Position numbers and translations under genes: made by a program. Of a DNA stretch of 13,419 bases, positions 13,408 through 13,419 are shown piece by piece. Every line of letters starts with the position of its first letter. Position 1 is the stretch's first letter. Below the pieces are notes generated by a model, which was not told the origin of the DNA, ran no database searches, and saw only the letters and a program-made list of their open reading frames with translations. The DNA is from Planctomycetia bacterium (lineage in GTDB: Bacteria; Planctomycetota; Phycisphaerae; Phycisphaerales; UBA1924). The stretch lies in contig SXOY01000042.1 in the NCBI GenBank assembly GCA_005776545.1, forward strand, positions 1 through 13,419. The letters run 5' to 3'.

Positions 13408-13419
13408 TGACACCGTCCA

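Noticed and set aside
13198..13413. 71-residue minus-strand ORF
   Set aside because: It is encoded entirely by the 48-bp direct repeat and its spacer (NAEGEEVGK occurs twice), a typical spurious repeat ORF.

Overview
The window looks like a chromosomal segment of a planctomycete, most likely of the class Phycisphaerae. This is an inference from content, not a database match. The supporting traits are three paralogous large prepilins with a planctomycete-style N-terminus and a DG-loop C-terminal module, a secreted protein ending in a two-repeat Cys-flanked dockerin-like domain, a RAYT-type transposase with its own REP elements, and intergenic regions full of short dispersed repeats. No rRNA, tRNA or CRISPR was seen.

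Region 1 (1-4596, minus strand) is a type IV pilus / type II secretion motor cluster. In transcription order it holds a PilB-type assembly ATPase (2878-4596), a PilT retraction ATPase 32 bp downstream (1691-2845), a probable intrinsic terminator (1644-1669), a palindrome-rich leader, and a second PilB/GspE-type ATPase (1-1488) whose C-terminus runs off the window. All three carry Walker A, Asp box, Walker B and His box motifs.

Region 2 (4597-6721) holds a WYL-domain transcription factor (4920-5981, minus) and, divergent from it, a small lipoprotein (6323-6721, plus). A striking CCTATA-based triple repeat inside a perfect inverted repeat lies between the WYL gene's 3' end and pilB (4820-4851).

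Region 3 (6723-7661) is a compact REPIN-RAYT module. A REP-associated tyrosine (HUH) transposase (6857-7534) is bracketed by two direct copies of a roughly 105-bp REPIN, each made of two inverted 20-nt REP hairpins. The module fills nearly all the space between two convergent gene ends. Two single REPs of the same family lie at 6076-6099 and 12735-12758. All six REPs carry a GTGN tetranucleotide directly 5' of the hairpin.

Region 4 (7664-12152) holds three prepilin paralogs, all on the minus strand, plus a divergent/convergent secreted dockerin-like protein (10168-11058, plus) between the second and third. Prepilins 1 and 2 share their upstream leader as well as their coding sequence, so the duplication included the leader. 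A 14-C homopolymer lies in the divergent region upstream of the dockerin-like gene.

Region 5 (12153-13419) has no convincing gene. It contains a good sigma70-like promoter overlapped by operator-like palindromes with no intact gene behind it, a REP element, two 8-bp-period minisatellites and a 48-bp direct repeat.

Functionally, the ATPases would power assembly and retraction of pili or pseudopili, and the three prepilins are plausible, though unproven, clients. A prepilin peptidase, the platform protein (PilC/GspF) and a secretin are not visible here.
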